DNA from: Sipunculus nudus
Lineage: Eukaryota; Annelida; Sipuncula; Golfingiida; Sipunculidae
DNA length: 64,000 nt
Assembly (NCBI GenBank): GCA_026874595.1
Contig: CM049317.1
Location: 49,936,401 to 50,000,400 of the forward strand
Reading direction: 5' to 3'
Shown in pieces: positions 1-11,484 of the stretch (the first letter of the stretch is position 1; every line of letters starts with the position of its first letter). The notes under the pieces are model-generated. The model made no database searches. It saw nothing but the letters and a program-made list of their open reading frames with translations, and was not told the origin of the DNA. The position numbers and the translations under genes are program-made.

Positions 1-1300
1 AAAAGTAAAAGAAAAAAGAAGTAAATGATAGACGAGTGAGAAATATTTATGACATGTTGTTATTGACTGACTGGTACTGATAACTATATAAGCACAATGA
101 TATAAAAAAAATTAACATATTTACCAAAAGAACTTCTAATCCGCCAAAGAGCGACTGCAGTTAAATTTAGCTCCGCTTTATACACACTGTAACAATATCA
201 TTGTGCATAAAGTTCAGTCATTTCAATAGTTAGACTTGTTAGGAGACACTTTCCTTATGTTCCTTATATGGAAGCAGATATGAGTAAGCTGAGGAGTTAC
301 TTGAAAGTATTACGGTTTTAATGTAATATTATATTTCTCCCCTTTTTTATTTATGTATTGGTTCTGGTGGGCAATCGGCAACTCCATTCTTTAATAAAAT
401 AAACATATTATCCTGTATTTTGTCCGTAAAATCATAATTTTGTATTGGTTTATTTTGGAAAACCGTATTTCAACGTCTCATACAGTTATATTCATAGAAT
501 GAGCTCACGTGCCTCAAGGGGGTGTACAAATGGCTGGATTGGAAGAGGCAATTTGAGAAAATATATGTGCTTGGTCTAAAACGTCATTCATATCCAGCAC
601 AGTCCCTAAAATCCAACCAAAGCACAAACGGTATTTTTAGTTAAGCGTACACACCAAAATAGTTTGAACCCTTAAAACTGTTAGAAGAGAATGTAAAAGA
701 TTCTGACACTGTCTGATTCTAAGGTGTTATCTGTGAAAAAAAGCCACTTGGTGCCAACACATAGGGCATATCAGTCAACGAATACTGAGTAGGTTGCTCT
801 AAAGGTTGTGTGCTGGTAAACAAATGTGCACAAGCATAAAAAAGCCAAAAATAAATTCGTTTCTCCTGTAGACATAATCCTACCATATCCTATGTTGAAA
901 GAGACTAACATCATATCCACTAAGAAAGCAGTCTTTTCAAGTCAACTTGATCTTACCTTGCACCCAGGTTAATATTTATAGACCTTAGCATTTAATAGAC
1001 CTTAGTTTTTTTTTCATCTTTAGCTCCTCTAAATTTATCCTTATCTTTTGGCCTAATAGTAAATAGATAATAATTAAACATTTACTTAGATATCATCTTT
1101 ACCGTTGCTTTACCTAGGAGCGCCTAGGGCAGGGGTCCCTGCCGTTCTCAACTAAAGAATCATCTTTTTATTCTTTAAAAACAGTCCCTTATTGTTAAAC
1201 CTGACATAACAAACTGATAATGCATGTGTCTTATTCAATATAAAGTTAAAAGATAAAAAAAACCGTTAGGCTTTTTCTATGATTTCATACAGAAGACAAT
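1..1300. other. Upstream flank, no gene recognised
   Basis: AT-rich sequence without a convincing exon. It lies directly upstream of the start codon at 1301, so its 3' end should hold the promoter and 5' UTR of the Cys-rich gene. No clear TATA box or other element could be assigned. Confidence 0.4.
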
Positions 1301-3861
1301 ATGGCTAACTTGGTGATGGTTTCCATGGCAGTCATGATGGTTGCTGTGATGTACGGAGTTTTAGTTCAGGTGAGAAATGTTAAATACAGGTCCTAACATT
1401 TATTTCAAGATAGCTAGCTAATGTCATGTACATTACATGTGTTGTGCTCAAGAGCAAACATATCCTAAGAATATTAAGGCTTTCCTGCGTATTCACAATT
1501 TGAATAATCTTTTATTTTGACTGAAGCTGATACGTTAATAATTCTGTGATGGTTGGCTTCTTAAGAAATAACCCTACCCAAAGTTCTCCGAGGAAGAACT
1601 CATTCTACACAAATGTTTACAAAACTCTTAATTATATCACATGTTTGTAGCACCACTCGATGACTATTTCTGAACAGGGAGCAACTTTCAAACAAACTAC
1701 TGATGTAGATATGGAGAACCGGGTGGTGTATATCCATGTTCCAAGGCACAGAGACCTGCCTGACAGCAAAGTAATGTACGAGTTCGACACGGTAAGAACA
1801 AGTTCATGTACAAGTTCGACACGGTAAGAATAATGTCATGTAGAATTAACACGGTTAAAATCTAGTCATGTATGTTATGTGGAAGTTTGGTAGAGTAGGG
1901 TAATTGACTTGCATTAGTTTGGCATGGTAGGAACAGAGAAACATACGATTTTGACACGGTATATTTAATATCACGTACGATCCTGAATGGATTGGAAGTT
2001 TTAGCACAAAGGCATACTGTGTTGTTATGGTAAGTCCGTTGAAATGTATGGATCCGTTTCGGTGATAATATTATTGGAGGTCATAAGGTTAATAGTACTA
2101 TACGGCATATATAAGTGTGTAAAACAGGACAAAGAAACCCATATTATGGCACGGGCAACGACTTGTGCCAGTTGTAATCAAGGAGTGCAAAGCCATGTTC
2201 GAATAAGCACTAGATAAAGTCTATTTCAGATTCGATCATTATTATGCCCCAGTAGGATACATACAAAAATATGGGGTTTAAACTATAATGAGTTCTGTAA
2301 ATACTGTTAAAAATGAATTTATATGTACAAATCTGGTTTCTTAAAATAGCATCAACTTTATGTACAACTACAATATTATTAGGATAAATTCGTATTCCTC
2401 GTCGATATGTGATAGAAACACATTCTGGTAGAGCGCGGAAAATCTGTGTACTTTTTTTGTATGTCAAAAAAATTTTATAATTTAGTTAATTTAGCTTCAT
2501 ACATGCTGCATCATTTGAAGGGAATACGCAATATGCTTTGAAAAAGAAAGACTCCGCTCTCATTCCTGTTTTAACCAAATTACGAAGTTAATAGAACATA
2601 TGCCTTAAGTTCTTCTTGTTAACATGTGGCGTTTGAGAACGCATGCACAATTCATTGACTATTTTTAGTGTTACCTGTTTTACTTATTTCTGTATCACAG
2701 GGCCGTGTTCTCCGTTGTACACCATCAATCTAGCGATGTTACATGAGTAACTTTGACACTCAAAGTTTCCCGGATCCGGCTGAAGAAGAAATAGACCTGA
2801 ATGCATTCGCGGTCAGTTCATTTTTAAATATTTATCACAGTAGTAACAACCCGGTAAAACAAATGCTAACCTCAAAACTTACATATATAAAGGAGAAAAG
2901 GAATGTATTGAAGATTCGTTACAAAAGAGAAGCCCATACACTCATTCATTCATTCAAGAATACGCGTTCATCTCTAAAGTAAAGAATAAACATCACTTCA
3001 AATTCATAATCATGTTGCAGGATTATTTGGACAAAAATTGGTTATCACGAAAACCAAAGCACATGATATTTCCGTTTCAACTGTAAATTGGATGATATTT
3101 TGTTAGAATTTAGTCACACAAGTAATCGGATGAAACGATATTCGAATATATACACTCATTTACGAATATTACACACACAATGTTTTTTTCTTTATTTCTT
3201 AAGAAACGTCATCATGCCCCCCCCCCCCCGGACTGAGGAGAAGCTTGAGAATGACGTCAGACAAGACATGGTGGTCACTGAGAGGATCAAAGACAAATCC
3301 ATCCTCAGCCCGCTGATGAAGAAAGCCGCGGGAGACTTCCCCCTCTTCCGGGAAGAACCGTTACCAAAGGACGCCGACATCTTGGAAGGTAATTTGTTTC
3401 TGAATGTGTTCGGTCCTCAGTAGTCCAAGCAAAAAACTCAATTAGCTGGAGATCTAATCTCTATGAATATTCATATAACCACTACAAATAAAATAAAAAA
3501 AAAATCTTAGTAGTAATCATTAATACTTAACAGAAAGCTTTAGAGTTTCTCTGTTCTAATGCTCAGACATAACCTTATGAAATGAAAGATAACATTAGAT
3601 GTTTAATATCTTTCAGGATCTTTGGATTTGAACAACAAACCTAAAAAACGTCAGTTTGCTAAACAGTGCAACAGAGGGAAGAAACCAAAGTACCGCTATG
3701 CTCGCACCACCCCCTCATATAACCGCATGATGCACTGTCCCAATCCAAACAAGTTCGAATCTTGTTATCGAAACCATTACCATGGTAACGACTTCTACCG
3801 ATGCCTGTGCTGCAAGGAGCTTCGTACACCTGACGACTGTATCGGCTGCTTCATCATTTAA
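1301..3861 (+). CDS. Secreted cysteine-rich protein, five coding exons
   Basis: Exons read as 1301-1369, 1678-1791, 2734-2811, 3204-3388 and 3617-3861, all with GT-AG borders. Exon 1 is a 23-codon Met/Val-rich hydrophobic segment starting MANLVMVSMAVMM, a signal peptide. The last exon is basic and then cysteine-rich: eight cysteines follow the KQC residue, including a CLCC cluster and a terminal DDCIGC, ending at TAA 3859-3861. Exons 1-3 join in phase 0 and exons 4-5 in phase 1. Exon 4 keeps its frame from exon 3 only if its poly-C tract (13 C at 3217-3229) is one base shorter. With that allowance the product is about 229 residues. The even cysteine number suggests an extracellular disulfide-bonded peptide or cytokine-like factor. 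No named family was recognised. An isolated open frame (2743-2982) overlaps exon 3 but runs into intron. Confidence 0.6.
1772..1860 (+). repeat. Short degenerate tandem repeats copying a splice donor
   Basis: The end of exon 2 plus its donor (ATGTACGAGTTCGACACG then GTAAGAA) is repeated at once as ATGTACAAGTTCGACACGGTAAGAA, and a third decayed copy follows (ATGTAGAATTAACACGGTTA). The period is about 29-33 bases. The second copy keeps a complete donor. Confidence 0.65.
3217..3229 (+). repeat. Poly-C tract inside coding exon 4
   Basis: Thirteen consecutive C lie between CATCATG and GGACTGAG. They encode prolines in the downstream frame but break phase with exon 3. One C fewer would restore a continuous frame, so the tract is either an assembly or sequencing error or a length-polymorphic coding homopolymer. 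Confidence 0.7.
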
Positions 3862-4109
3862 TTAACATTCTTCATCCGTGAAGACCAAATATAGATGCTA
3901 TAACAACATCTTGATTTATGTTTGATGTGGGACTCTTTGAAAAAAATTAAGGACACTCCATTTTTACAACCACCCGGTAACAGGACTATCTTAATGAACG
4001 TCTTCTCAAAATCAAATGTTCCTAATGCCTTTACAGAGCTACAGCAGTAAAAGGACTTACTGTACATAACATAGTTTCCTCTCTTTAAAGATTTCTACCA
4101 TTTTGTTTG

Positions 4110-4115
4110 AATAAA
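4110..4115 (+). promoter_or_regulatory. Polyadenylation signal of the Cys-rich gene
   Basis: AATAAA about 250 bases downstream of the stop codon at 3859-3861, on the same strand and in AT-rich 3' UTR-like sequence. Confidence 0.5.
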
Positions 4116-5378
4116 AATAATTTGCAATATTATCTATTGATTTTTTTTCCGGTCAATCGGAAGATGACTCTTTTAAAACAGATATGTCTACGTTCTTTTT
4201 ACCTTTTATTATCTGTTATTTATCAGTTTCATTTCTGACTCTGAGCAGATGAACTTTTCTGTGATTACGTGACACACAAGTACTTTTAAAATATTAGTGT
4301 AATATCAGTTACACCAAGTACGATTCAGTTACAAATATATATTTTTTTTTGTTTTAATAAGATTATTGTTCAAATTTGAAGATAAAAGCTGATATGAAGT
4401 GAAAAGAAAATGATCACCCCTGATATGCTGTGTTATCGCCTAACTTTAAAAGTTGCGTTAATCTCAAGTGATTTTATCCCACACCAAAAACGAAAATGAG
4501 GGCATAATCCTTCCAAGCAAGATGTCCGGTCACACCCAACACGAAGGGACCGCATTGTGTACACTATAAATGGCTGCCTGGATATGCCAGTGGAATGACT
4601 GTAATAGTTAAGTCCTCCCTTGAGACACTGCTGTCTTTTATCTACGCACATCTGTTTATTTACCAATAAGTTTCTGTTATTTGTATTAACTATTAAGTTA
4701 CCGAGTTTTTTTTTTTTTTTTACGGTATGTGTTTATTTGACGCTAGATGGCAAAACCCTGCTTCCAGCGAGTCCCTATTCACACTTTTAATAAAATGATA
4801 GTATCACCTTGGTTATTCGAACACGCAGCTTACATATATAACCCTGCGTTAACAAAGTTTTCAGTGTTCAACCAGATAACAGAAGAAAGGACTATCAGCG
4901 CCCTCTGGTTACAACCGAGGTCATAACATATATACTTACGTTAAGGTCCACCCACAATGGTAACAAGATACCTCTCAATCATTCACTCTGAAAATTAATC
5001 TGGAAAGCACGCAGAAGCCGCATACCTCCGCCAACATTCTGATCAAACATTTACTAGGATCCTGATCAAACATGTGTGGTACAAAGGAAAGCGAAGGAAA
5101 TACACGAATCAAAGCCGAATCTGTTGCCTTCATCACACCTCATCTCTACCCCTCCCCCCCCCCCCCCCGCGCAACCCCTCGACCCTTCCCCAAACAAAAA
5201 CATTGTGGCACCAACTACGTTAGCCCCACTCACCAATGGCATGCCAAGAAATTGTATTTTCTATAGCTATCCTCTATAACCTCCCCCCCCCCCCCCCCCC
5301 ACACATACGCAAACCTAAATTTGTAAATATTGTGTATCACATACGTATTTATGTAAGGGCAAAAAATAAAAAAATAAA

Positions 5379-5649
5379 CGGTATGGTTCTCAGGCACTGC
5401 CCGCGTTAATTTTAAACCTCCTCATTAAAAAACTTTATTTTGGTTTTCGTCTTTCAAGATGATAAAATAATATAATTTTGATAAGATTTCCTTTGTTATT
5501 TAGTGCTTTTACCTGTTAAGGAAACAAAATTATTATTTCATGCTTTTCCCTTCTCATATGACATTTTTATCGAAACATACAAAAAAGGTTAAACAAATAT
5601 ATCGCCCGCCCACACTGATTTCCAAAAAAAGTGCCTGAGAACCATACGT
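5379..5649. mobile_element. MITE-like element with inverted ends
   Basis: A 17-base inverted repeat, GTATGGTTCTCAGGCAC, lies at 5381-5397 and as its reverse complement at 5631-5647. It flanks about 230 AT-rich bases with no coding capacity. The size and perfect termini fit a miniature inverted-repeat transposable element. No target-site duplication could be fixed and the family is unknown. Confidence 0.5.
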
Positions 5650-8600
5650 TTTTCCTTAATATCACCTGAACTATTGCCTTTTACATATACATGTATTTTC
5701 TAAGAAAGCTAACACGTTCTCAACAATGTGGTGCAGAAAAACTTTGAAATTGTTTATTTAAAAATATAAAATTCATTTTAAATCGACAGTTCACGGGCAT
5801 AATATTATCGAAACAATTAATTTCTAACGTATTTTGTAAAAATATGTTCAAACAGTTTTTCGTTACAAGGTTTTATCATTGTTAAAGGCGCATGTCCCTG
5901 TAGGTGCCACTGTATGTTAAATGATGATGAAGATTACCATATGATGATGAATATTTACCATGTGGACCTTCTCGATTTATAATTTGCATACACAAGTATG
6001 TTCACAGGTTAATAGTCATAGCAGTATATTATGTAAAAGAAGAATAAATTTCAGGTTAAATTGAGAGCTAAGTGTTTTTCAACGGTTTCAACGTATTTGC
6101 ATCAGTGGGCCATTTAAACACTTCTTAAGGACAGTGATTTAATTATTGGGATGTATTCCGTCCATCTCATAAACGTAAGCCGTACACCTGTTTTGTTTCA
6201 TCCCGGGATTAAACCCTCAACATATAATACTAAAGAATCAGTCATCCCGGTGTAAAGACTTCAGATTGCCCTCTTTCAGATTAACACCCCCCCCCCGTGA
6301 ACTTGAAATCGATTTAAGATTACCCCTGGGGGTAATTTGAATACCCCCCCCCCCCCCTCGCTAATCAAGCTAACCTGACTGCTCTTTGTGTAAATAGAAG
6401 CCAACGGCTCCTGATATATTTATTAACAACATCCTCAGCTGGCTGGTGATAAACTGGTCTGCACCGTCCGGCCGTACATGTGTCTCTCTGTCCGTAATCA
6501 CTACATTAATTACACGTGTTATCTCAAAAACGTTACTCACATCCCATTTTGATTAACTTGGCAGTTTTATATTATTGAAAACCTCACCTGATCAGGTTTT
6601 GGTCACACTTAATTGATTTTTATATTTTTTAAGATTTATTAACGTTGGTCTTATAGACGGATCGTATTTCAGTACTGGCATATATGTCGGTCCGTCCAAC
6701 AACCATTGGACGATAACCATGAAGATAGCTGCAGTCAGTGGCGCCATCTGCTGTCTCGATATAAAAAGAAAACATGGATGCCTCAAAGGCATTTGACAAC
6801 GCCCCTTAAGTTTTTGCCTTCCCATGAGATAAGAATGTAAGCCTTTGCTTCGAACCACACCATTTCAGATCCTAATGGCGGACTTCTGGATAGACTGGTG
6901 ACCCGCGCACAAATAAGCCGGGTAACCTGCTAACTTCTGGGCGATGGTGCAGTAGTTTCCCGAACAGAAACACGATGGCGATAAGAGTGAGTGTAGCAGC
7001 ATGCGAGTCGCCCTGGTAATGGTGTCACAGGAACTCGGATGTCACTTCGTGTCGGGAAAGATACCAAGTGAGTTCTAAGCCGAGCCTAAAAAAACTGATC
7101 AGGGTATAAATTTCATGAAGGTGCCATTTAAGAAGTCATTTATTAGCGCTATCTCTTTTTCTGCATCAATTTCTTAAACCTCACAGGGTTGCAGAACCTC
7201 GCGCATGCGCCCTCTATAGAGTGACATTATGACGTAACATCCTGGTCCGTTCGTTGAATATGGATTTATATAAAATCCTTTAACTGCATTTACACTACAG
7301 GTCTATTGCTCTCCCGGTAATAACTTCGGGGTTATATAGTATGATAGATAAATAAATACCTACCTTCCATTGACCTCGTGTGTACAACTGATCACGCTAT
7401 AGATCCAGCAAACGATTCCAAGTCTCATTATATTATCATATAACATAATTGCTTATAAAAATATTTATATAAATTTAACATAAAATGAGCCCAATCCCCG
7501 GAGGAAAAACATTTTTTCTATCTATTTTTCCATAAAAAAAAAGGAAAAAAAATATTGGCACATCTATGGGCACTCGGCAGTGACGTCACACACTGGGAAA
7601 TTCCCTGTGACTAAAAATTCTAGATCTCAGTAAAAGCACAGCATTTCTGCCATTGTCTGTCCCAAAATTTGCATCAGAGAATAAAAACAACATGCCTTAC
7701 TATATCTGAGTTGTTGATAAAATTCAGTCCATAATGTCACATGTGTACCAGCCAATCAAATCAGGACAAAGTCTTAACATATATTCACAACTGCAAGATT
7801 ATTTCAGTTGTTCTATATGACTTCAATTATGCTTTAAAGGTCAGTGTGTCAACAACATTTTTTTTTCTTTTAATTAAGAGCTTAAACAATAACATTATCT
7901 GTGCCCCATTATTTGAAAAAAAAAACATAATTCTAAATGTTGTAGAGGACATGACTTCGGAAGTACGAATCTCAGTCGAAGAACGGTGAGATATTTCACG
8001 GTCGGCTACCAGCCAGGGTGTCCACTCTGCAGGCTCAATGGGAAGACTGTGTCCCTCGGTCATGTTTCACTAATAAACGAGTGCGCTTTTCAGGGGCATC
8101 CTTCATGGAACAACAAGGGCACTGATAACATACCCGGAACCTCAAGGTACACTGGGCCTGGTTGACGCCAAGATTATTCTGTGACCCCGCCTTGTCACGA
8201 AGTCCGAAAACTCAACAGAATTCTACAGATGAACATAGTGATTAGCTGTATGGAACGTGGAGGCGTGGTTACCTCCACAAACATGATGCAGTAGGATTTA
8301 ACATCTATCGACCAATGTAAACAAAGCTATATATGATCTTTCTTCGCTTCCTGTGTTTCACATTTTGAATAAGTAAAAAAATACAGATATGACAGGTGAA
8401 TAGGTGATTTAAACATGACACGGTATTGCGATATCACTCCAATTGGTAATCTTTACAATAAGTATAAAAGATATTCCAGTTTAACTACATTTATGTTATA
8501 AATGTCATATATATATAGCTCACACTCAGATGCACATGCACTCGATGTGATTATGCCACAACCCGACGTCATCAAATTTTCAATGTTTAAGTTTATGTGT

Positions 8601-8822
8601 ATGCAAACAATTCTGTCGCAATTCTTCTTATAAATCTATTCGTTCAGGAAGATAAGACAACCTTGTGTATTTAATGTCCCATGAAAAAAAAAATCGAGTA
8701 ATCATATATTGGCAACTGTCAGTCAATCAATCAGCCTTGTAAAATTAAAACTTGATTACATTGTTGAATCTTATTGAATTCAAGTGCATTGATGCATACT
8801 TTTGAATTAATTCTATACGTCG

Positions 8823-8826
<4 letters not shown>

Positions 8827-8879
<53 letters not shown>
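8827..8879. repeat. (TA)n microsatellite at the left edge of the array
   Basis: An uninterrupted TA run immediately precedes the first block shared with the other units, so the array boundary coincides with this tract. Confidence 0.9.
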
Positions 8880-8883
<4 letters not shown>

Positions 8884-9413
8884 CTAGAACAAACACACAC
8901 GAACAGGGATGAACGTATACACTCCTGACGGAGGCAGCAACGATGTAGATAACATTTTCACACAATGCATTGAAGAAAAAAAACAATATTCCCTTATCTA
9001 TAAACCAATCATATATCGCAATAAAACAGGTCGTCCGATGTAAACATGGAACATGCAGCTGTTACAAGAAGATAATTATATACAACATCATAACTTCATT
9101 AGCTGTATTTACATACGTGCTGGACTGATTTACCATACAGTTACATCCGGTGTTTAATGCGGGACTCCTTCTCTGCATTGGTGTCCATCTGTTATATTCC
9201 TGATACTTTGTGAATCGTAGATAAGAAAAAATAAAGAAAATATATGCCCTTTATGATAGTTATATGATAAAAAGTCAAAATATAAAATATACAATTTCAC
9301 ATATGTCCAAAAAATCCTTGTAAAATAGGAAACTGTTAGCGCCAACACCAGCACGTGTTTAATTCCTGTTCCCTTTTACAAAAGACTCCTTTTTCTGTTT
9401 TTTTTTTCTGATA

Positions 9414-9436
9414 TGTATATATATATATATATATAC
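9414..9436. repeat. (TA)n microsatellite in the 3' flank of the receptor gene
   Basis: About 130-150 bases past the stop codon, so probably in the 3' UTR. Homologues are at 19423-19470, 29522-29572, 39540-39617 and 49599-49668. Confidence 0.85.
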
Positions 9437-9563
9437 TCTATTGTTGATTATTGATCAGTAAGTTCCTTTATATCTAAACCTCAAGAAGGAGACAATCACC
9501 AAAACTAATATTACAATATAACTATGCCAATCATTGTCAGTGTTTTGAATCATTTACAATCAC

Positions 9564-9852
9564 TTAGACGAGATTGCTTTGTCTGGCCAGTGAGCCAGAA
9601 TACTGGAGTCCCTTTACCCCGATAATTTTCTTCCGCCCGCTGTTCAACTGAGCGATGACCTCATCCACTGAGTTCCCATAGTTTCTGTGACCCTGCCTTG
9701 GGACGCCCGACGGGGAAGCCGTTTGTGACATTGTTTTGTAAAGGCGATGTGGTATTGGTGGCAACGGCCTGTTCGGACGGGACGGAGCCAGTGGGCGTCC
9801 ACACGTCGTGCATCGAGAAACTTCCCCGAGTGCCATGTTATCATAATGAATA
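9564..9852 (-). CDS. Gene 1 exon 11: C-terminal signalling tail
   Basis: The acceptor is AATTGCAG at 9853 onward. The exon encodes IHYDNMALG, RPNRPLPPIPHR, LYKTM, NYGNSVDEVIAQL and RKKIIGVKG, and ends ARQSNLV with TAA at 9566-9564. HYDNM is conserved in all copies although both the D and N codons differ synonymously between copy 1 and copies 2-5. Confidence 0.8.
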
Positions 9853-11430
9853 CTGCAATTGTCATCATCCTGTTTAATAAAGGTTGGTAGTGAACCTTAT
9901 CGTATTTATAAAATAAATATCAGGATTATGTTATAAATAATACTATTTCAAATGAAGTTCTCTTTATATATAACGAGACAGAAACTGCATGTGGCATGCC
10001 TTCCTGGGCAGCGCTCTGACTGCAAATATCTTAGTAGTTATTGAATAAAAATATAAGACAAAAATGAATACATAAATCAATTTGTTTTGTGATTGCAATT
10101 ACAGAAAATATAAAGCAACCGTTTAACAATCGGGGAACCTAGTACTCAAAAAATCTGGATTTTGACCAACATGTAATCTAAATGGACCTCCAAGATTATA
10201 CTGTATATAACAAATTCAATTTTAATCAATCAGATAGATAGAGAATTTTTAGAGCAACGGCATTTGCAAAACCGCTGCTAAACTTTCCATTTGAAAGGAA
10301 TAGTAAAAATGCGATTCTTAGGTTACAAGTTTATATTCCCTCAAAAAAGGGTCTCTTATATTGTGGTAAATTTATTGCATGATCATGATTAAAATAATTA
10401 TGACCACTAACGTTACGATTAAACACTGAGATCACCTGTCCGCACTGGGTACATTTCGAATAGACTGTTGAAGTTGACGGGTATCCTGCCATGTCTGGTG
10501 TTGGAGAGTAATATGGCTGCTCATTGTCAGGACGAGGAGCTACTGTCGGTGCCATTGATACATCTGGTAACCGCGTCAGTGTTAATGGATCCGCGGGCGC
10601 CTCTCTTCTCAACAAAGTTTGAATATAACACATAAGCTGTATAAAGTTATCAAGACTGTGTGTACGTTTCTGTATTTAAACTCAGGGACATTTAGCACCA
10701 TTCATCTTGAAACACCTACCTGTTTTGATATCGACGTCTGCAATGAGTTTATGAGTTTATGTGATTGTAATTTACATTGATCCCCCCCCCCCCCCATAAC
10801 ATTATAATGGTTAAAACATAGACAATTAAGAAATCCAATGCAACATTACTTAAAAATGCCTATATCGGCTAAAGCTTAAGATATATAATGTGGGATTACA
10901 ATTCATGGGATTTGTACATCTAGGGAATCGTATAGAAGTTAACCTTTTGGCACTACGTCAACTGTAACAAAATGAATATCACAATATAAGCATCTTTCTA
11001 TTTTGGGTCACAGAAGCGGAGCATAGTTATCTAAACATACCTAACAAGAGTCGATCTCTGGCTTGATTTGTTCTCGTTAAACTTGTTGATGCATACTGTT
11101 ACAATTACAACCACGACAACAAGAGTGGTGAATGCGCTGAGGACTACTATCCAACCACGGGTCACACCTTCCCCTGTTTTAATGGAAAGCGAAGTGAGAT
11201 CCAAAATATGAACAGTTTCATAATTGTACGTTTCCTAAGATAAATTTAAAAGTTATTAAGTATTAGGTTATTTATTACCAATAATCATTCTGACAATTCA
11301 TGTAATGTATGACTTATATAACACCTTAGAATGGAATCACGTCCTTCCCCTCCTGGACCGAATATAAAAAAATTAATGATGGCTACTAATGGTAAAATCT
11401 GACAGCTGACAGATTATTAGTATCTAGTGC

Positions 11431-11484
<54 letters not shown>

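Larger units (their letters stand above)
3870..8820. other. Intergenic region between the Cys-rich gene and the receptor array
   Basis: Apart from the inverted-repeat element near 5.4-5.65 kb, this stretch holds C homopolymers (about 5156-5168, 5281-5300, 6287-6296, 6344-6357), a short GATGATGAA/TTACCAT duplication near 5920-5960 and AT-rich sequence. Open frames such as the one at 6592-6858 (minus) show no domain, splice context or repeat support. Confidence 0.4.

Noticed and set aside
3617-3861. IL-17-like or other named cystine-knot cytokine for the Cys-rich gene
   Set aside because: The cysteine spacing and surrounding residues did not match a family pattern I could state with confidence, so no name was given.
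10637-10638. Upstream AG as the acceptor of exon 9 in gene 1
   Set aside because: It gives the wrong phase after the YQN microexon and is absent from the other copies; the conserved downstream AAG acceptor restores phase in all of them.
11173-11225. Longer transmembrane exon beginning upstream of the TTAAAACAG acceptor
   Set aside because: The open extension starts in phase 0 and does not fit the phase 1 end of exon 6; the TTAAAACAG acceptor fits exactly and is shared with copy 5.
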